A stretch of DNA of 10,979 nucleotides from an uncultured Acidobacteriota bacterium (lineage in GTDB: Bacteria > Acidobacteriota > Thermoanaerobaculia > UBA5066): positions 1-10,979 of the forward strand of contig CALFNC010000214.1 of the NCBI GenBank assembly GCA_937902605.1. The letters are read 5' to 3'. The position numbers and the translations under genes are program-made. Below the pieces are notes generated by a model. It ran no database searches. It was given only the letters and a program-made list of their open reading frames with translations, and was not told the DNA's origin. Shown here piece by piece: positions 1 through 7,478 of the stretch. Position 1 is the stretch's first letter; each line of letters begins with the position of its first letter.

Positions 1-687
1 GGAGACGGGAAGGATGAACGCCGCGATCGATCGGAGACCACCGCGCCTGCCGTCCCTCCCGAGGGCGATCGCTAGGAAGGCGACCGGGACCGTCAGCCAG
101 AGGACCGGCTTGAGGAGGCACGCCGCCGCCCAGAGAGCCCCGCCCGCCCAGCCGGCTCGAGGCGAGACCGCAGGGTCGTCGAGCAGCTTCGAGGCGGCAA
201 AGGCGAGCGCCGCGGCGGCCCACGGCTCGACGAACGACTCGGCCGCGTACGGCCAAAGGAAGGTCCCAGCCAGGAACGCCGGGCCCCAGAACGGTGAGGC
301 CGAGGGCTTGAGCCGCCGAGCCAGCGAAAGAAACGCCAGGGCGGAGAGGCCCGCCCCGGCCGCCCACGTCAGCGAGACCGTCGCGTCGAGGCTCTCGGAG
401 CTGAGGGCACGCCGCAGCGGCCAGACCGCGGCCGCGAACGGGAGCGGGAGGAGCGACGGGAAGAGACCGTACTTAGAAGGTCGCGCGCCGGCCGGGAACG
501 CCTTCAGCGCCTTTGCGCCACCGGGAGGCATGGGCGCCGGACTCCCGGCGATCAGGATCTCCAGCGCTTCGGAGACGACCTCCGCGCCGTCGGCGGTGGT
601 GACGCCCCGGCCGGAGAAGGCGCCCGCAAGGACGAGACCGGTGGCCAGCGCGAAGACGAGACCGTCCCGAGGACGGCTCTTCTTCAC
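1..687 (-). CDS. Putative GT-C-fold membrane glycosyltransferase, 3' end beyond window
   Basis: Reading the minus strand from a GTG at 687-685 gives an uninterrupted frame of 229 codons to the window edge, so the C-terminus is missing. The GTG overlaps the gmhA stop as GTGA, and a GGGGAG sequence lies about nine bases upstream. The protein is hydrophobic: a first membrane segment at about residues 9-26, a loop with acidic residues (D33, E36, E40, E43), the motif SKYGLFPSLLPLPF at 71-84 entering a second segment, then further segments near 104-123, 135-168 and 180-210. A short first helix, an acidic extracytoplasmic loop and an SKYG-x-x-SLL-type motif are familiar from PMT/ArnT-like, polyprenyl-phosphate-sugar-dependent glycosyltransferases. 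That assignment is inferred from layout; the sugar and acceptor are unknown. Its place directly after gmhA fits a role in envelope polysaccharide or lipopolysaccharide. It could also be a polytopic membrane protein of other function. Confidence 0.6.
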   Translation of the reverse strand, partial: MKKSRPRDGLVFALATGLVLAGAFSGRGVTTADGAEVVSEALEILIAGSPAPMPPGGAKALKAFPAGARPSKYGLFPSLLPLPFAAAVWPLRRALSSESLDATVSLTWAAGAGLSALAFLSLARRLKPSASPFWGPAFLAGTFLWPYAAESFVEPWAAAALAFAASKLLDDPAVSPRAGWAGGALWAAACLLKPVLWLTVPVAFLAIALGRDGRRGGLRSIAAFILPVS

Positions 688-1262
688 CGCGTGGCGCTCC
701 CCGTCCCCGCGAGCTCCTCGTCTACGGCGCGGCAGATTGCGTGGATCACGGCGAGGTGGAGCTCCTGGACGTGCGCGGTCTCGACCGACGGGACGACCAC
801 GCCGACGTCCCAGCGCGCCGCCTCGTGGCGTCCCTTCTCCCCCGTTAGGAAGACGGTCGTCATGCCGCGCGCCTTCGCTGCCGCGAGGGCCTTCAGGACG
901 TTCGGGCTTCGGCCCGACGTCGTCAGCGCGAAAGCGATGTCCCCCGGGGCGCCGAGCGCCTCGACCTGCCGGGCGAAGACCGACTCGAAGTCGTAGTCGT
1001 TCGCGCACGCGGTCAGGATCGCCGTGTCGGTCGTGAGGGCGATTCCGGGCAGGGCCCGACGGTCGTCGCGGTACCGCACCACGAGCTCCGCCGCGAGGTG
1101 CTGCGATTGGGTGGCGCTGCCGCCGTTCCCAAACGCGAGGACCCGGCGCCCCGATAGGAGCGCGTCCGCTACCGCCTTCGCCGCGGCCTCGACCGACGCC
1201 GACATCACCCTCGCGGCCGCGATCGTCGCGGCCAGGCCGTCTAGGTGCGCCGTCCAGCTCAT
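684..1262 (-). CDS. gmhA: Phosphoheptose isomerase (sedoheptulose-7-phosphate isomerase)
   Basis: A 192-residue SIS-domain protein of normal GmhA length. It converts sedoheptulose 7-phosphate to D-glycero-D-manno-heptose 7-phosphate, the first committed step of ADP-heptose synthesis in the cytoplasm. Visible signatures are the phosphate-binding loop FGNGGSA at 44-50, QHLAAEL at 54-60, the second SIS loop TTSGRSPNV at 114-122 and VQELHLAVIH at 165-174. By alignment from memory with the E. coli enzyme, Glu59 and His174 sit where the catalytic Glu65 and His180 lie, and Gln166 matches Gln172. The ATG at 1262 overlaps the hldE stop as ATGA. The same frame is open far upstream, but that extension lies antisense-free inside hldE in another frame and is rejected. 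The neighbouring hldE and gmhB supply the next pathway steps. DiaA-like SIS proteins are the main alternative, made unlikely by this context. Confidence 0.93.
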   Translation of the reverse strand: MSWTAHLDGLAATIAAARVMSASVEAAAKAVADALLSGRRVLAFGNGGSATQSQHLAAELVVRYRDDRRALPGIALTTDTAILTACANDYDFESVFARQVEALGAPGDIAFALTTSGRSPNVLKALAAAKARGMTTVFLTGEKGRHEAARWDVGVVVPSVETAHVQELHLAVIHAICRAVDEELAGTGSATR

Positions 1263-2722
1263 TCGCTTCTCACGCGCCCTTTCATCCGCGCCACCATCGA
1301 CGACGTGGAGCGCCCCTCGATCAGCGGGATCAGAACCACCTCGCCGCCGTATGCCCTCACGAACGGCGCCCCGACCACGGTCGCCTCGGTGTAGTCGCCG
1401 CCCTTCACGAGAACGTCGGGACGGATCGTCCGGATCAGGTTCTCGGGAGTGTCCTCCCCGAAGATCGCCACGAAGTCGACCGCGTCGAGCCCACCGAGCA
1501 CTTCGGCGCGGTCGTGCTCCGAGAGAACCGGGCGCTCCGGTCCCTTGAGGCGGCGGATCGAGTCGTCGCTGTTGAGGCCCACCACGAGGACGTCGCCTAG
1601 CCTCTTCGCCTCCGTCAGCAGCCGGACGTGGCCCGGATGGAGCAGGTCGAAACAGCCGTTCGTGAAGACGACCCGCCGGTGGCCCCGGTGGAGCATCGCG
1701 GCGAGCGCCGGAAGGTGGGAGCGGTCGATCCCCTTGTCCGCCGGCGAGCCGCCTGTCCCGTCGAGAAGGTCGGCCCAGTGGATCGGCGCGGTCCCGGCCC
1801 GTGCCACCGCCGCCCCGGCGGCGCGGTTGGCAGCCTCGGCGGCGGAGGGGAGGTCGAGGCCTGCGCCGAGGGCCACGCCGAGCATCGCAAGGACCGTGTC
1901 GCCCGCCCCGGTGACGTCGAAGACCTCCCGGGCTCGAGAGGCGATCGGCACCGGCGCCTCGTCCCGCCGGATCAGGAGCATCCCCTCCTCGGAGAGCTTG
2001 ACCAGGAGCGCGTCGCAATCGAGCTCCCGGCGGAGCGACTCGCCGACAGACGCGACCGTGGCCCGGTCGCGCGCCAGATGCCCGCTCACCTCCTCGAGCT
2101 CCTTCCGGTTCGGCGTCACGACCGCAGCGCCTCGGTAGCGGCCGTAGTCGCGCCCCTTCGGATCGACGAGCGCCGGAATCCCCTTCCGCCTCGCCTCGCC
2201 GAGAAGCGTCGATGTCACGCGGGCCGTGAGCGTCCCCTTCGCATAGTCCGACAGGAGAAGGACGTCGGCCTCGGCGAGCGCCTCGAGGGCTGCGCGGAGG
2301 AGCGCCTCCTCGGCTGCGGGCGAAAGCCCCGCCGCGATCTCCTGGTCGACGCGGAGCAGCTGGCGCCCATCGCTCATCATCCGGCGCTTGACGGGCGTCG
2401 TCCGGAGCGGGACGACGACGACCGTGCCGCCCCCGCCGGGGAGCGTCGTCAACCGGCGGGCGAGCCACGCCCCCTCCTCCTCAGGTCCGACGGCGCCGAG
2501 GGCCACCGACCGGGCGCCGAGGGTGGCGAGGTTCTCGACGACGTTTCCCGCCCCTCCGGCCCGCCGGCTCATCGCCGAGAGGGCGAGGAGCGGCACCGGC
2601 GCCTCGGGGGCCACGCGAGAGACGCTTCCCGTCCAGGTCTCGTCGAGCATCAGGTCGCCCACGACTGCCACGGTCACGTTCGGCGCCGCGGCCGCGAGAG
2701 CCGCCAGCTCGCGCGGAGTCAT
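1259..2722 (-). CDS. hldE: Bifunctional D-beta-heptose 7-phosphate kinase / heptose 1-phosphate adenylyltransferase
   Basis: A 487-residue two-domain protein, the usual length for fused HldE (RfaE). Residues 1 to about 320 form a PfkB/ribokinase-family kinase that makes heptose 1,7-bisphosphate: GDLMLDE at 22-28, GGAGN at 56-60, DPKGRDY at 187-193, TPNRKE at 203-208 and DVTGAGDT at 269-276, with Asp275 as the expected catalytic base. Residues from about 345 to the end form a nucleotidyltransferase that transfers AMP to heptose 1-phosphate: TNGCFDLLHPGHV at 354-366 with the HxGH motif, KGGDY at 440-444 and EGRSTSSM at 469-476. The linker near 321-335 is Gly-rich. Both active sites look intact. 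The ATG at 2722 overlaps the preceding stop as ATGA, with GAGAAGGA just upstream, and the gene's stop overlaps the gmhA start in the same way. The fused form implies the beta-anomer ADP-heptose route rather than GDP-heptose synthesis. Confidence 0.96.
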   Translation of the reverse strand: MTPRELAALAAAAPNVTVAVVGDLMLDETWTGSVSRVAPEAPVPLLALSAMSRRAGGAGNVVENLATLGARSVALGAVGPEEEGAWLARRLTTLPGGGGTVVVVPLRTTPVKRRMMSDGRQLLRVDQEIAAGLSPAAEEALLRAALEALAEADVLLLSDYAKGTLTARVTSTLLGEARRKGIPALVDPKGRDYGRYRGAAVVTPNRKELEEVSGHLARDRATVASVGESLRRELDCDALLVKLSEEGMLLIRRDEAPVPIASRAREVFDVTGAGDTVLAMLGVALGAGLDLPSAAEAANRAAGAAVARAGTAPIHWADLLDGTGGSPADKGIDRSHLPALAAMLHRGHRRVVFTNGCFDLLHPGHVRLLTEAKRLGDVLVVGLNSDDSIRRLKGPERPVLSEHDRAEVLGGLDAVDFVAIFGEDTPENLIRTIRPDVLVKGGDYTEATVVGAPFVRAYGGEVVLIPLIEGRSTSSMVARMKGRVRSE

Positions 2723-3660
2723 TCCTTCTCTCCCAGGCCCAGGACGAGCGCCTTGGCGATCAGCGGAAGAAGGATCTCATGGTGCCCGGTCAGGGCGAAC
2801 GACTGCCCCCCCGCCATCACCGGCCGCTTCAGCACGTTCTCGCCCGGACGGTAGTGCCGGATCATGTCCAGGTCGACGGTGGTGAAACCGCGGACATCGT
2901 GTCCCAGGTTCCGCGCCATCGAGAGAGCCTTCAGGAAGACTTCCGGGAGGATGACCGCCGACCCGGCGTTGACCCAGACGCCGCCGTCGCCGAGCCTCGC
3001 GACGACGTCCCGAATGACGAGGAAATCGCGATACGACATCTCGCCTACGAGGGCGCCGTCCATGCCCGGATGCTGCGCGAGAGTGTCGGTGCCGACTGCC
3101 ACGTGGACGCTCAGCGGGATCCTCTTCCTGGCCGCAGCAGCGAAGAGCGAGAGGTTGCGGTGCGGCATCCGGCTGGAGGCGATCGACTCGCCGAGCGCCC
3201 GCCCATAGCCCCACCCTTTCCCCCGCCCGGCCCGGAGGGCGCGAAAGATGCCGATCCCCGTCTCCCGGCTCATCCCGAATTCACCGTCCAGGAGGACCGA
3301 GCCGACGTCCTCCGAGGTCTTCCCGTGGAAGGCCACCTCGAAGTCGTGGATCCCGCTCGCCCCATTCGTCGCGAGGGCTGTCACGAACCCGCGCTCGACC
3401 AGGTCGATCACGACGGGAGAGAGCCCCGTCTTCAGCACGTGGGCGCCGAAGGCCAGGACGACCGGCTTCTTCCGCCGCCTGGCCTCCGCGATCGCCGTCA
3501 CGACCCGGCGGAGCGAGTCGGCCGCGAGGATCGAGGGCAGGCCGTTCCAAAAGTCCACGAAGGAATCGCGTTCGGAGGGCGCCGACGCGAAGTCCTCGAC
3601 CTTCACCTTGAAGGAGCGCGTCGCAATCGGGTACGTGGTGACTTTCTTCCGGGCGGCCAT
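2719..3660 (-). CDS. Conserved uncharacterised protein, deoxyhypusine-synthase-like
   Basis: A soluble 313-residue protein with no signal peptide or membrane segment. I do not recognise a characterised function. Conserved-looking blocks are VVLAFGAHVLKTGLSPVVID at 67-86, TALATNGASGIHDFE at 94-108, GEFGMSRETG at 126-135, GTDTLAQHPGMDG at 190-202 and GSAVILPEVFLKAL at 233-246, followed by GHHEILLPL at 292-300. By eye the order and spacing recall the Rossmann-type deoxyhypusine synthase fold: a short strand, SGL, a helix, V-x-x-L-x-T-x-x-G, an acidic pair, then a late glycine loop. The lysine and histidines that follow the late glycine loop in true DHS (GGGV-x-KHH) are replaced here by ILPE, so the same reaction is unlikely. 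The ATG at 3660 shares a base with the gmhB stop (TGATG). No Shine-Dalgarno is visible, and the upstream bases are pyrimidine-rich, so translation probably depends on coupling. Its position between gmhB and hldE suggests a heptose- or envelope-linked role. Confidence 0.85.
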   Translation of the reverse strand: MAARKKVTTYPIATRSFKVKVEDFASAPSERDSFVDFWNGLPSILAADSLRRVVTAIAEARRRKKPVVLAFGAHVLKTGLSPVVIDLVERGFVTALATNGASGIHDFEVAFHGKTSEDVGSVLLDGEFGMSRETGIGIFRALRAGRGKGWGYGRALGESIASSRMPHRNLSLFAAAARKRIPLSVHVAVGTDTLAQHPGMDGALVGEMSYRDFLVIRDVVARLGDGGVWVNAGSAVILPEVFLKALSMARNLGHDVRGFTTVDLDMIRHYRPGENVLKRPVMAGGQSFALTGHHEILLPLIAKALVLGLGEKE

Positions 3661-4319
3661 CAGGGGGAAGGATGCCCTGCCTTCACCGATTGGGGAAGGG
3701 CCTCGAGCCGCGCCAGCCCTTCCGCCAGCGTCCTCGCCAGGATCGTCCCGGGCGCCTTCTCCTCCACCGCACGCCGGTGGGATCGTCCGTGCCCTGTCAG
3801 AAGGTGGACCGCCGCCGCGCCGAGCGCGACGGCGGCCCCTACGTCGTCCCACTTGTCACCGACCACCGCGCATCGCTCAGGCCGGAGCCCGAACGCCCGG
3901 ATCGCCCGCCGGTGGAGGGCGGTCCCCGGCTTCCGGCAGCGGCATCGGCGGGTATAGGCGGCCACGGTCCCTCCCGGATAGTGCGGACAGACGAGGAACC
4001 CGGCGAGCGGGACCCCTCGCACCCGAAGGCGCCGTTCCACCTCGGCGTTGACCGCGTTCACGTCGTCCCACGTCAGGCGCCCCCGCGCGATCCCCGACTG
4101 GTTCGTCACGACGAAGAGGAGCGTCCCGGCATCCGTGAAGCGCTTCAAGCCCGCCGCGGCGCCGGGAGAGAGGCGGACGCCCGAGGGGTCGGAGAGATAC
4201 CCCCGCTCGACGATCAGCGTCCCATCCCGATCCAGGAAGAGCGCGTCGAAGAGGCGCCGGCGCGCGGTCAATGGACGACCGGGGCCGCGAGCGCGGTCTG
4301 GTCTCCCCTCCTCACGCAT
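3660..4319 (-). CDS. gmhB: D-glycero-beta-D-manno-heptose 1,7-bisphosphate 7-phosphatase
   Basis: A HAD-superfamily phosphatase of 219 residues from the ATG at 4319. It removes the 7-phosphate from heptose 1,7-bisphosphate, between the two HldE reactions. Seen motifs: FLDRDGTL at 28-35 (nucleophile Asp30, acid/base Asp32), [10 protein letters not shown] at 71-80, Lys130 in RKPG, and GDKWDD at 154-159. A zinc loop between them carries Cys111, His113, Cys126 and Cys128, the C-x-H...C-x-C pattern typical of GmhB and related histidinol phosphatases. The start overlaps the purL end by eight bases and lacks a well-spaced ribosome binding site. An in-frame TTG at 4271 would give 203 residues beginning [14 protein letters not shown], closer to the family length of about 190, so the start is uncertain. 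The C-terminal stretch after residue 180 is slightly long for the family. Histidinol-phosphate phosphatase is the alternative, but gmhA and hldE nearby favour GmhB. Confidence 0.93.
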   Translation of the reverse strand: MREEGRPDRARGPGRPLTARRRLFDALFLDRDGTLIVERGYLSDPSGVRLSPGAAAGLKRFTDAGTLLFVVTNQSGIARGRLTWDDVNAVNAEVERRLRVRGVPLAGFLVCPHYPGGTVAAYTRRCRCRKPGTALHRRAIRAFGLRPERCAVVGDKWDDVGAAVALGAAAVHLLTGHGRSHRRAVEEKAPGTILARTLAEGLARLEALPQSVKAGHPSP

Positions 4320-6531
4320 CTTCCATCGCGGTCCGGAACGCCTGCGAGGAGATTCTCTCGAGGACGGCGCTCTCCTCGGCGATCGCTCCGCGGCCGTTCA
4401 CCCGGATCCGAAGGACGCCCGGCACGACCCGGCCCATGACCGCCGCTGGCACGCCGAGGCGGCGGGCGGCCGCCAGGACCGGTCCCTCCTCCCCCGGCGG
4501 GATCGAGGCGAGGACGCGTGGGGCCGACTCCGAGAAGAGCGCGCGGGCCGCCGGAAGCGCGGTCACCAGGTCGAGCTCGGCGCCTAGTCCTGAGCCGAAA
4601 CAGGCCTCTGCGGCGGCCACCGCGAGCCCGCCGTGGGAGAGGTCGTGCGCCGACGCGAGTCTCCTCTCCGACGCCAGCTCCACCAGCAGGTCGACGAGCG
4701 CCCTCGCCGCGTTCAGGTCGAGGGACGGACAGGCGCCCTCCTCCCGCCCGAGAACCGTCGCGAGGTACTCGCTGGCGCCCATCTCGTCCCGCGTCTCGCC
4801 GAGGAGGACGACGACGTCCCCTTCGCGGACAAAACGGCACGGGACGGCGTGGGCGACGTCCTCGAGCAGGCCCACCATCCCGATCGTCGGTGTCGGGACG
4901 ATCGAACGGCCGTCCGTCTCGTTGTAGAGGGAGACGTTCCCGGAGATGACGGGGGTATCGAGGGCTCGGCACGCGTCGGAGATTCCCCGGACCGCCGCGG
5001 CGAGCTGCCCGAGGATCTCGGGCCGCTCGGGGTTGCCGAAGTTGAGGCAGTCGGTCACGGCGAGGGGACGCGCCCCCGTGACCGCGCAGTTGAGCGCCGC
5101 CTCCACCACCGCGTGGGCCGCGCCGAGGCCGGGGTCGGCCGTCACGAACCTCGGGTTGACCGCCACCGCCAAGGCGAGTCCTTTCCTCGTCCCCTTCACG
5201 CGGAGGATGGCGGCGTCGCTCCCGGGGCCGACGACGGTGTCCCCCTGGACGCTCCAGTCGTACTGCGAGGAGATCCACTCCTTCCCCGAGACGTTCAGCG
5301 ACGCGAGGAGGCGCTTCAAGGCCGCCAGGGCGTCGGGTGCGCCGTCGAGGGCCACGCTCTCTCCCGCCGCTTTCAGAGGCGTCGGGAGGACGAAGGGGCG
5401 CCGGTACACCGGCGCGTCTTCCACGAGCGGTGCGATGGGAAGGTCCGCCACCACCTCGCCGCCGAAAAGGAGCTCCATTCGCGGCTCTGCGATCACCTCC
5501 CCGATCACCTCGGCGTCGACCCCCCACTTGCGGAAGACGGACGTCACCTCCTCCTCGCGCCCCTGGTGCGCGACGATGACCATCCGCTCCTGCGACTCGG
5601 AGAGCATCAGCTCGTAGGGAGTGATCCCCTCTTCCCGGACGGGAACCCTCGAGAGGTCGAGACGCATGCCGACCCCCCCGCGGGAGCACATCTCGAACGT
5701 CGACGAGGTGAGGCCCGCGGCCCCCATGTCCTGGATCGCGACGACCGCGTCCCCCTGGAGCACCTCGAGCACCCCCTCGAGAACGAGCTTCTCGACGAAC
5801 GGGTCCCCGACCTGCACCGTCGGCCGGCGCTTCGATTTCTCGTCGTCGAAGACGTCGGAAGCCATCGACGCGCCGTGGATCCCGTCGCGCCCCGTCTTGG
5901 ACCCGACGTAGAGGACCGGATTCCCCGGCCCCGCCGCCTTCGCCCGGAAGATCCGGTCGTGGCGGACGACTCCGACCGCCATCACGTTCACGAGGATGTT
6001 CTTCGCGTATGACGAGTGGAAGAACGTCGACCCGCCGACCGTCGGGATGCCAATGCAGTTCCCGTAGCCGGAGATGCCGCGCACGACGCCGTCGACGAGG
6101 GAGTGCATCCGCGGCGCGTCGAGCGGTCCGAAGAAGAGCGGGTCGAGGACCGCCACCGGGCGCGCCCCCATCGTGAAGATGTCGCGAAGGATCCCTCCGA
6201 CGCCCGTCGCAGCCCCCTGGAACGGCTCGATGAACGACGGGTGGTTGTGCGACTCCATCTTGAAGACGACCGCCAGGGAGTCGCCGATGTCGACGGCCCC
6301 GGCGTTCTCGCCAGGTCCCTGGAGGACGCGGGGCCCCTTCGTCGGGAACTCCTTGAGGAAGACGCGCGACGTCTTGTACGAGCAGTGCTCGCTCCAGAGC
6401 GCCGAGAAGATCCCGAGCTCGACGATGTTCGGGTCCCGGCCGAGGACCGACTGGATCCGTTCGTACTCGTCGCCCGTCAGCTTGTGCTCGGCGAGAAGGG
6501 CCGGGGTGGCGGCGACCGGTCGGTAGCTCAC
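4312..6531 (-). CDS. purL: Phosphoribosylformylglycinamidine synthase, PurL (small type)
   Basis: A 739-residue synthetase subunit of FGAM synthase. It uses ATP, and ammonia delivered by PurQ, to convert formylglycinamide ribonucleotide to the amidine in de novo purine synthesis. The length fits the small PurL class, which needs separate PurS and PurQ, both encoded just upstream. Signatures: [10 protein letters not shown] at 44-53 and [10 protein letters not shown] at 90-99 (histidines of the active site), [14 protein letters not shown] at 106-119, [11 protein letters not shown] at 157-167, [11 protein letters not shown] at 267-277, [15 protein letters not shown] at 496-510, GNVSLYNET at 531-539 and [14 protein letters not shown] at 629-642. 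It is complete, with no frameshift. The start is GTG at 6531, 12 bases after the purQ stop and preceded by a purine-rich GAGGGGGTG. This is the largest gap in the ten-gene chain. The 3' end overlaps gmhB, linking purine synthesis to the heptose genes. Confidence 0.97.
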   Translation of the reverse strand: MSYRPVAATPALLAEHKLTGDEYERIQSVLGRDPNIVELGIFSALWSEHCSYKTSRVFLKEFPTKGPRVLQGPGENAGAVDIGDSLAVVFKMESHNHPSFIEPFQGAATGVGGILRDIFTMGARPVAVLDPLFFGPLDAPRMHSLVDGVVRGISGYGNCIGIPTVGGSTFFHSSYAKNILVNVMAVGVVRHDRIFRAKAAGPGNPVLYVGSKTGRDGIHGASMASDVFDDEKSKRRPTVQVGDPFVEKLVLEGVLEVLQGDAVVAIQDMGAAGLTSSTFEMCSRGGVGMRLDLSRVPVREEGITPYELMLSESQERMVIVAHQGREEEVTSVFRKWGVDAEVIGEVIAEPRMELLFGGEVVADLPIAPLVEDAPVYRRPFVLPTPLKAAGESVALDGAPDALAALKRLLASLNVSGKEWISSQYDWSVQGDTVVGPGSDAAILRVKGTRKGLALAVAVNPRFVTADPGLGAAHAVVEAALNCAVTGARPLAVTDCLNFGNPERPEILGQLAAAVRGISDACRALDTPVISGNVSLYNETDGRSIVPTPTIGMVGLLEDVAHAVPCRFVREGDVVVLLGETRDEMGASEYLATVLGREEGACPSLDLNAARALVDLLVELASERRLASAHDLSHGGLAVAAAEACFGSGLGAELDLVTALPAARALFSESAPRVLASIPPGEEGPVLAAARRLGVPAAVMGRVVPGVLRIRVNGRGAIAEESAVLERISSQAFRTAMEDA

Positions 6532-6543
6532 GTCGCCACCCCC

Positions 6544-7239
6544 TCAGGCCGCCGACCGGACGAACGACGCGAGGAGCCTCGCCCCGTCCACCGAGCCGAG
6601 GATCGCCTCGGCGGCTCGCTCCGGGTGCGGCATCAGGCCGAGAACGTTTCCTCGCCGGTTCCGAACGCCGGCGACGTCGTCCAGCGAACCGTTCGGCGTG
6701 GCGCCGGGCGCCCGCTGCCCGTCCGCGTCCACATACCGAAAGACGACCTGGTCGTGGGCCTCCATCTCGCGCAGGACGTCGGGAGCCGCGTTCCAGTTCC
6801 CGTCCCCGTGGGCCACCGGCATCCGGAGCACGGTGCCTCGCGGAACGGCCGACGTGAACGGCGTCCCCGTCGACTCGACCCGGATCCGGACCTCCCGGCA
6901 GACGAACCGGAGGCCGGCGTTCTGGAAGAGGACGCCCGAGAGGAGCCCGGCCTCGCAGAGGATCTGGAAACCGTTGCAGATCCCGAGGACGGCGCCCCCC
7001 CGTTCGGCATGCGTCACGACGCTCTCCATCACCGGGGAGAAACGGGCCATCGCGCCGCAGCGAAGGTAGTCACCGTACGAGAAGCCGCCCGGCAGGATGA
7101 CGAGGTCGGGCCGCCCGAGGTCCCGGTCCTGGTGCCAGACGAAACGGGCCTCGGCCCTCATCACGGTTTCCGCGGCATGAAGGGCATCCCGGTCGCAGTT
7201 CGACCCGGGAAAGACCACGACGCTCACCCGGAGTCTCAA
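6544..7239 (-). CDS. purQ: Phosphoribosylformylglycinamidine synthase glutaminase subunit
   Basis: A class I glutamine amidotransferase of 231 residues from the TTG at 7239. It hydrolyses glutamine and channels ammonia to PurL. The N-terminal VVFPGSNCDRD at 8-18, LPGGFSYGDYLRCGA at 49-63, the nucleophile elbow GICNGFQ with Cys88 at 86-92, and MPHPER with His205 and Glu207 at 203-208 show an intact triad. Near 140-149, PVAHGDGNW is the typical PurQ segment. The TTG overlaps the purS stop as TTGA. A GTG at 7227 would shorten the protein by four residues to begin just before SVVVFPG, and the two cannot be told apart from sequence alone. I prefer the TTG because start/stop overlap is the rule in this operon. 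The length is normal for bacterial PurQ (about 225-235). Confidence 0.96.
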   Translation of the reverse strand: MRLRVSVVVFPGSNCDRDALHAAETVMRAEARFVWHQDRDLGRPDLVILPGGFSYGDYLRCGAMARFSPVMESVVTHAERGGAVLGICNGFQILCEAGLLSGVLFQNAGLRFVCREVRIRVESTGTPFTSAVPRGTVLRMPVAHGDGNWNAAPDVLREMEAHDQVVFRYVDADGQRAPGATPNGSLDDVAGVRNRRGNVLGLMPHPERAAEAILGSVDGARLLASFVRSAA

Positions 7240-7478
7240 TCGACGACCTCGACCTCGAAGTCCTCGATCACCGGGTTCGCCAGGAGCCTCTGGGCCATCG
7301 CTGCCCCGGCCTCCCGCGCGGCCTGCGGGTCGGCGGCGTCGATCTCCACCCGGAAGACCTTCCCGGCCCTCACGTTGTGTACGGCCGTGTAGCCGAGCCT
7401 GTCGAGCGCGGCAGCGATCGCCTTTCCCTGGGGGTCGAGGATCCCAGCGCGCGGAATCACGGTGATCTGGAGCTTCAT
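7236..7478 (-). CDS. purS: Phosphoribosylformylglycinamidine synthase subunit PurS
   Basis: An 80-residue protein matching the PurS family in length and layout. PurS dimers bridge PurL and PurQ in the FGAM synthase complex. The N-terminal strand KLQITVIPRAGILDPQGKAI at 2-21 is diagnostic: other PurS proteins carry a similar V-x-x-K/R-x-G-x-x-D-P-x-G motif. It is followed by LDRLGY at 25-30, VRAGKVFRVEID at 36-47 and NPVIEDFEVEV at 68-78. The ATG at 7478 has a good ribosome binding site, GAGGTG at 7489-7484, five bases upstream, and overlaps the previous stop as ATGA. The longer in-frame open stretch above it (to about 8378) lies inside the metallo-hydrolase gene and is not coding. The next gene, purQ, begins on its stop codon. 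Confidence 0.95.
   Translation of the reverse strand: MKLQITVIPRAGILDPQGKAIAAALDRLGYTAVHNVRAGKVFRVEIDAADPQAAREAGAAMAQRLLANPVIEDFEVEVVD

Noticed and set aside
14..1036. 340-codon plus-strand open frame opposite gmhA and the membrane gene
   Set aside because: It is Arg/Pro/Ala-rich with no recognisable motif and lies antisense to clear gmhA; long antisense frames are expected at this GC content.
1263..2468. Upstream in-frame extension of gmhA inside hldE
   Set aside because: The extension is Arg-rich, has no SIS-domain similarity and overlaps hldE completely; the ATG at 1262 gives a normal GmhA length.
1628..2854. 408-codon plus-strand frame opposite hldE
   Set aside because: Arg/Glu-rich low-complexity translation antisense to an intact two-domain HldE, with no motif of its own.
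3661..3852. N-terminal extension of the DHS-like gene into gmhB
   Set aside because: Gly/Arg-rich sequence within gmhB in another frame; MAARKK at 3660 is at the expected stop/start overlap.
2779..3957. 392-codon plus-strand frame opposite the DHS-like gene and gmhB
   Set aside because: Spans two real genes in antisense with biased composition; no domain seen.
4633..6012. 459-codon plus-strand frame opposite purL
   Set aside because: Antisense to conserved PurL motifs; translation is Arg/Asp/Pro-rich without structure.
6016..7392. 458-codon plus-strand frame opposite purQ and purS
   Set aside because: A shadow frame: antisense to three well-conserved genes and without recognisable domains.
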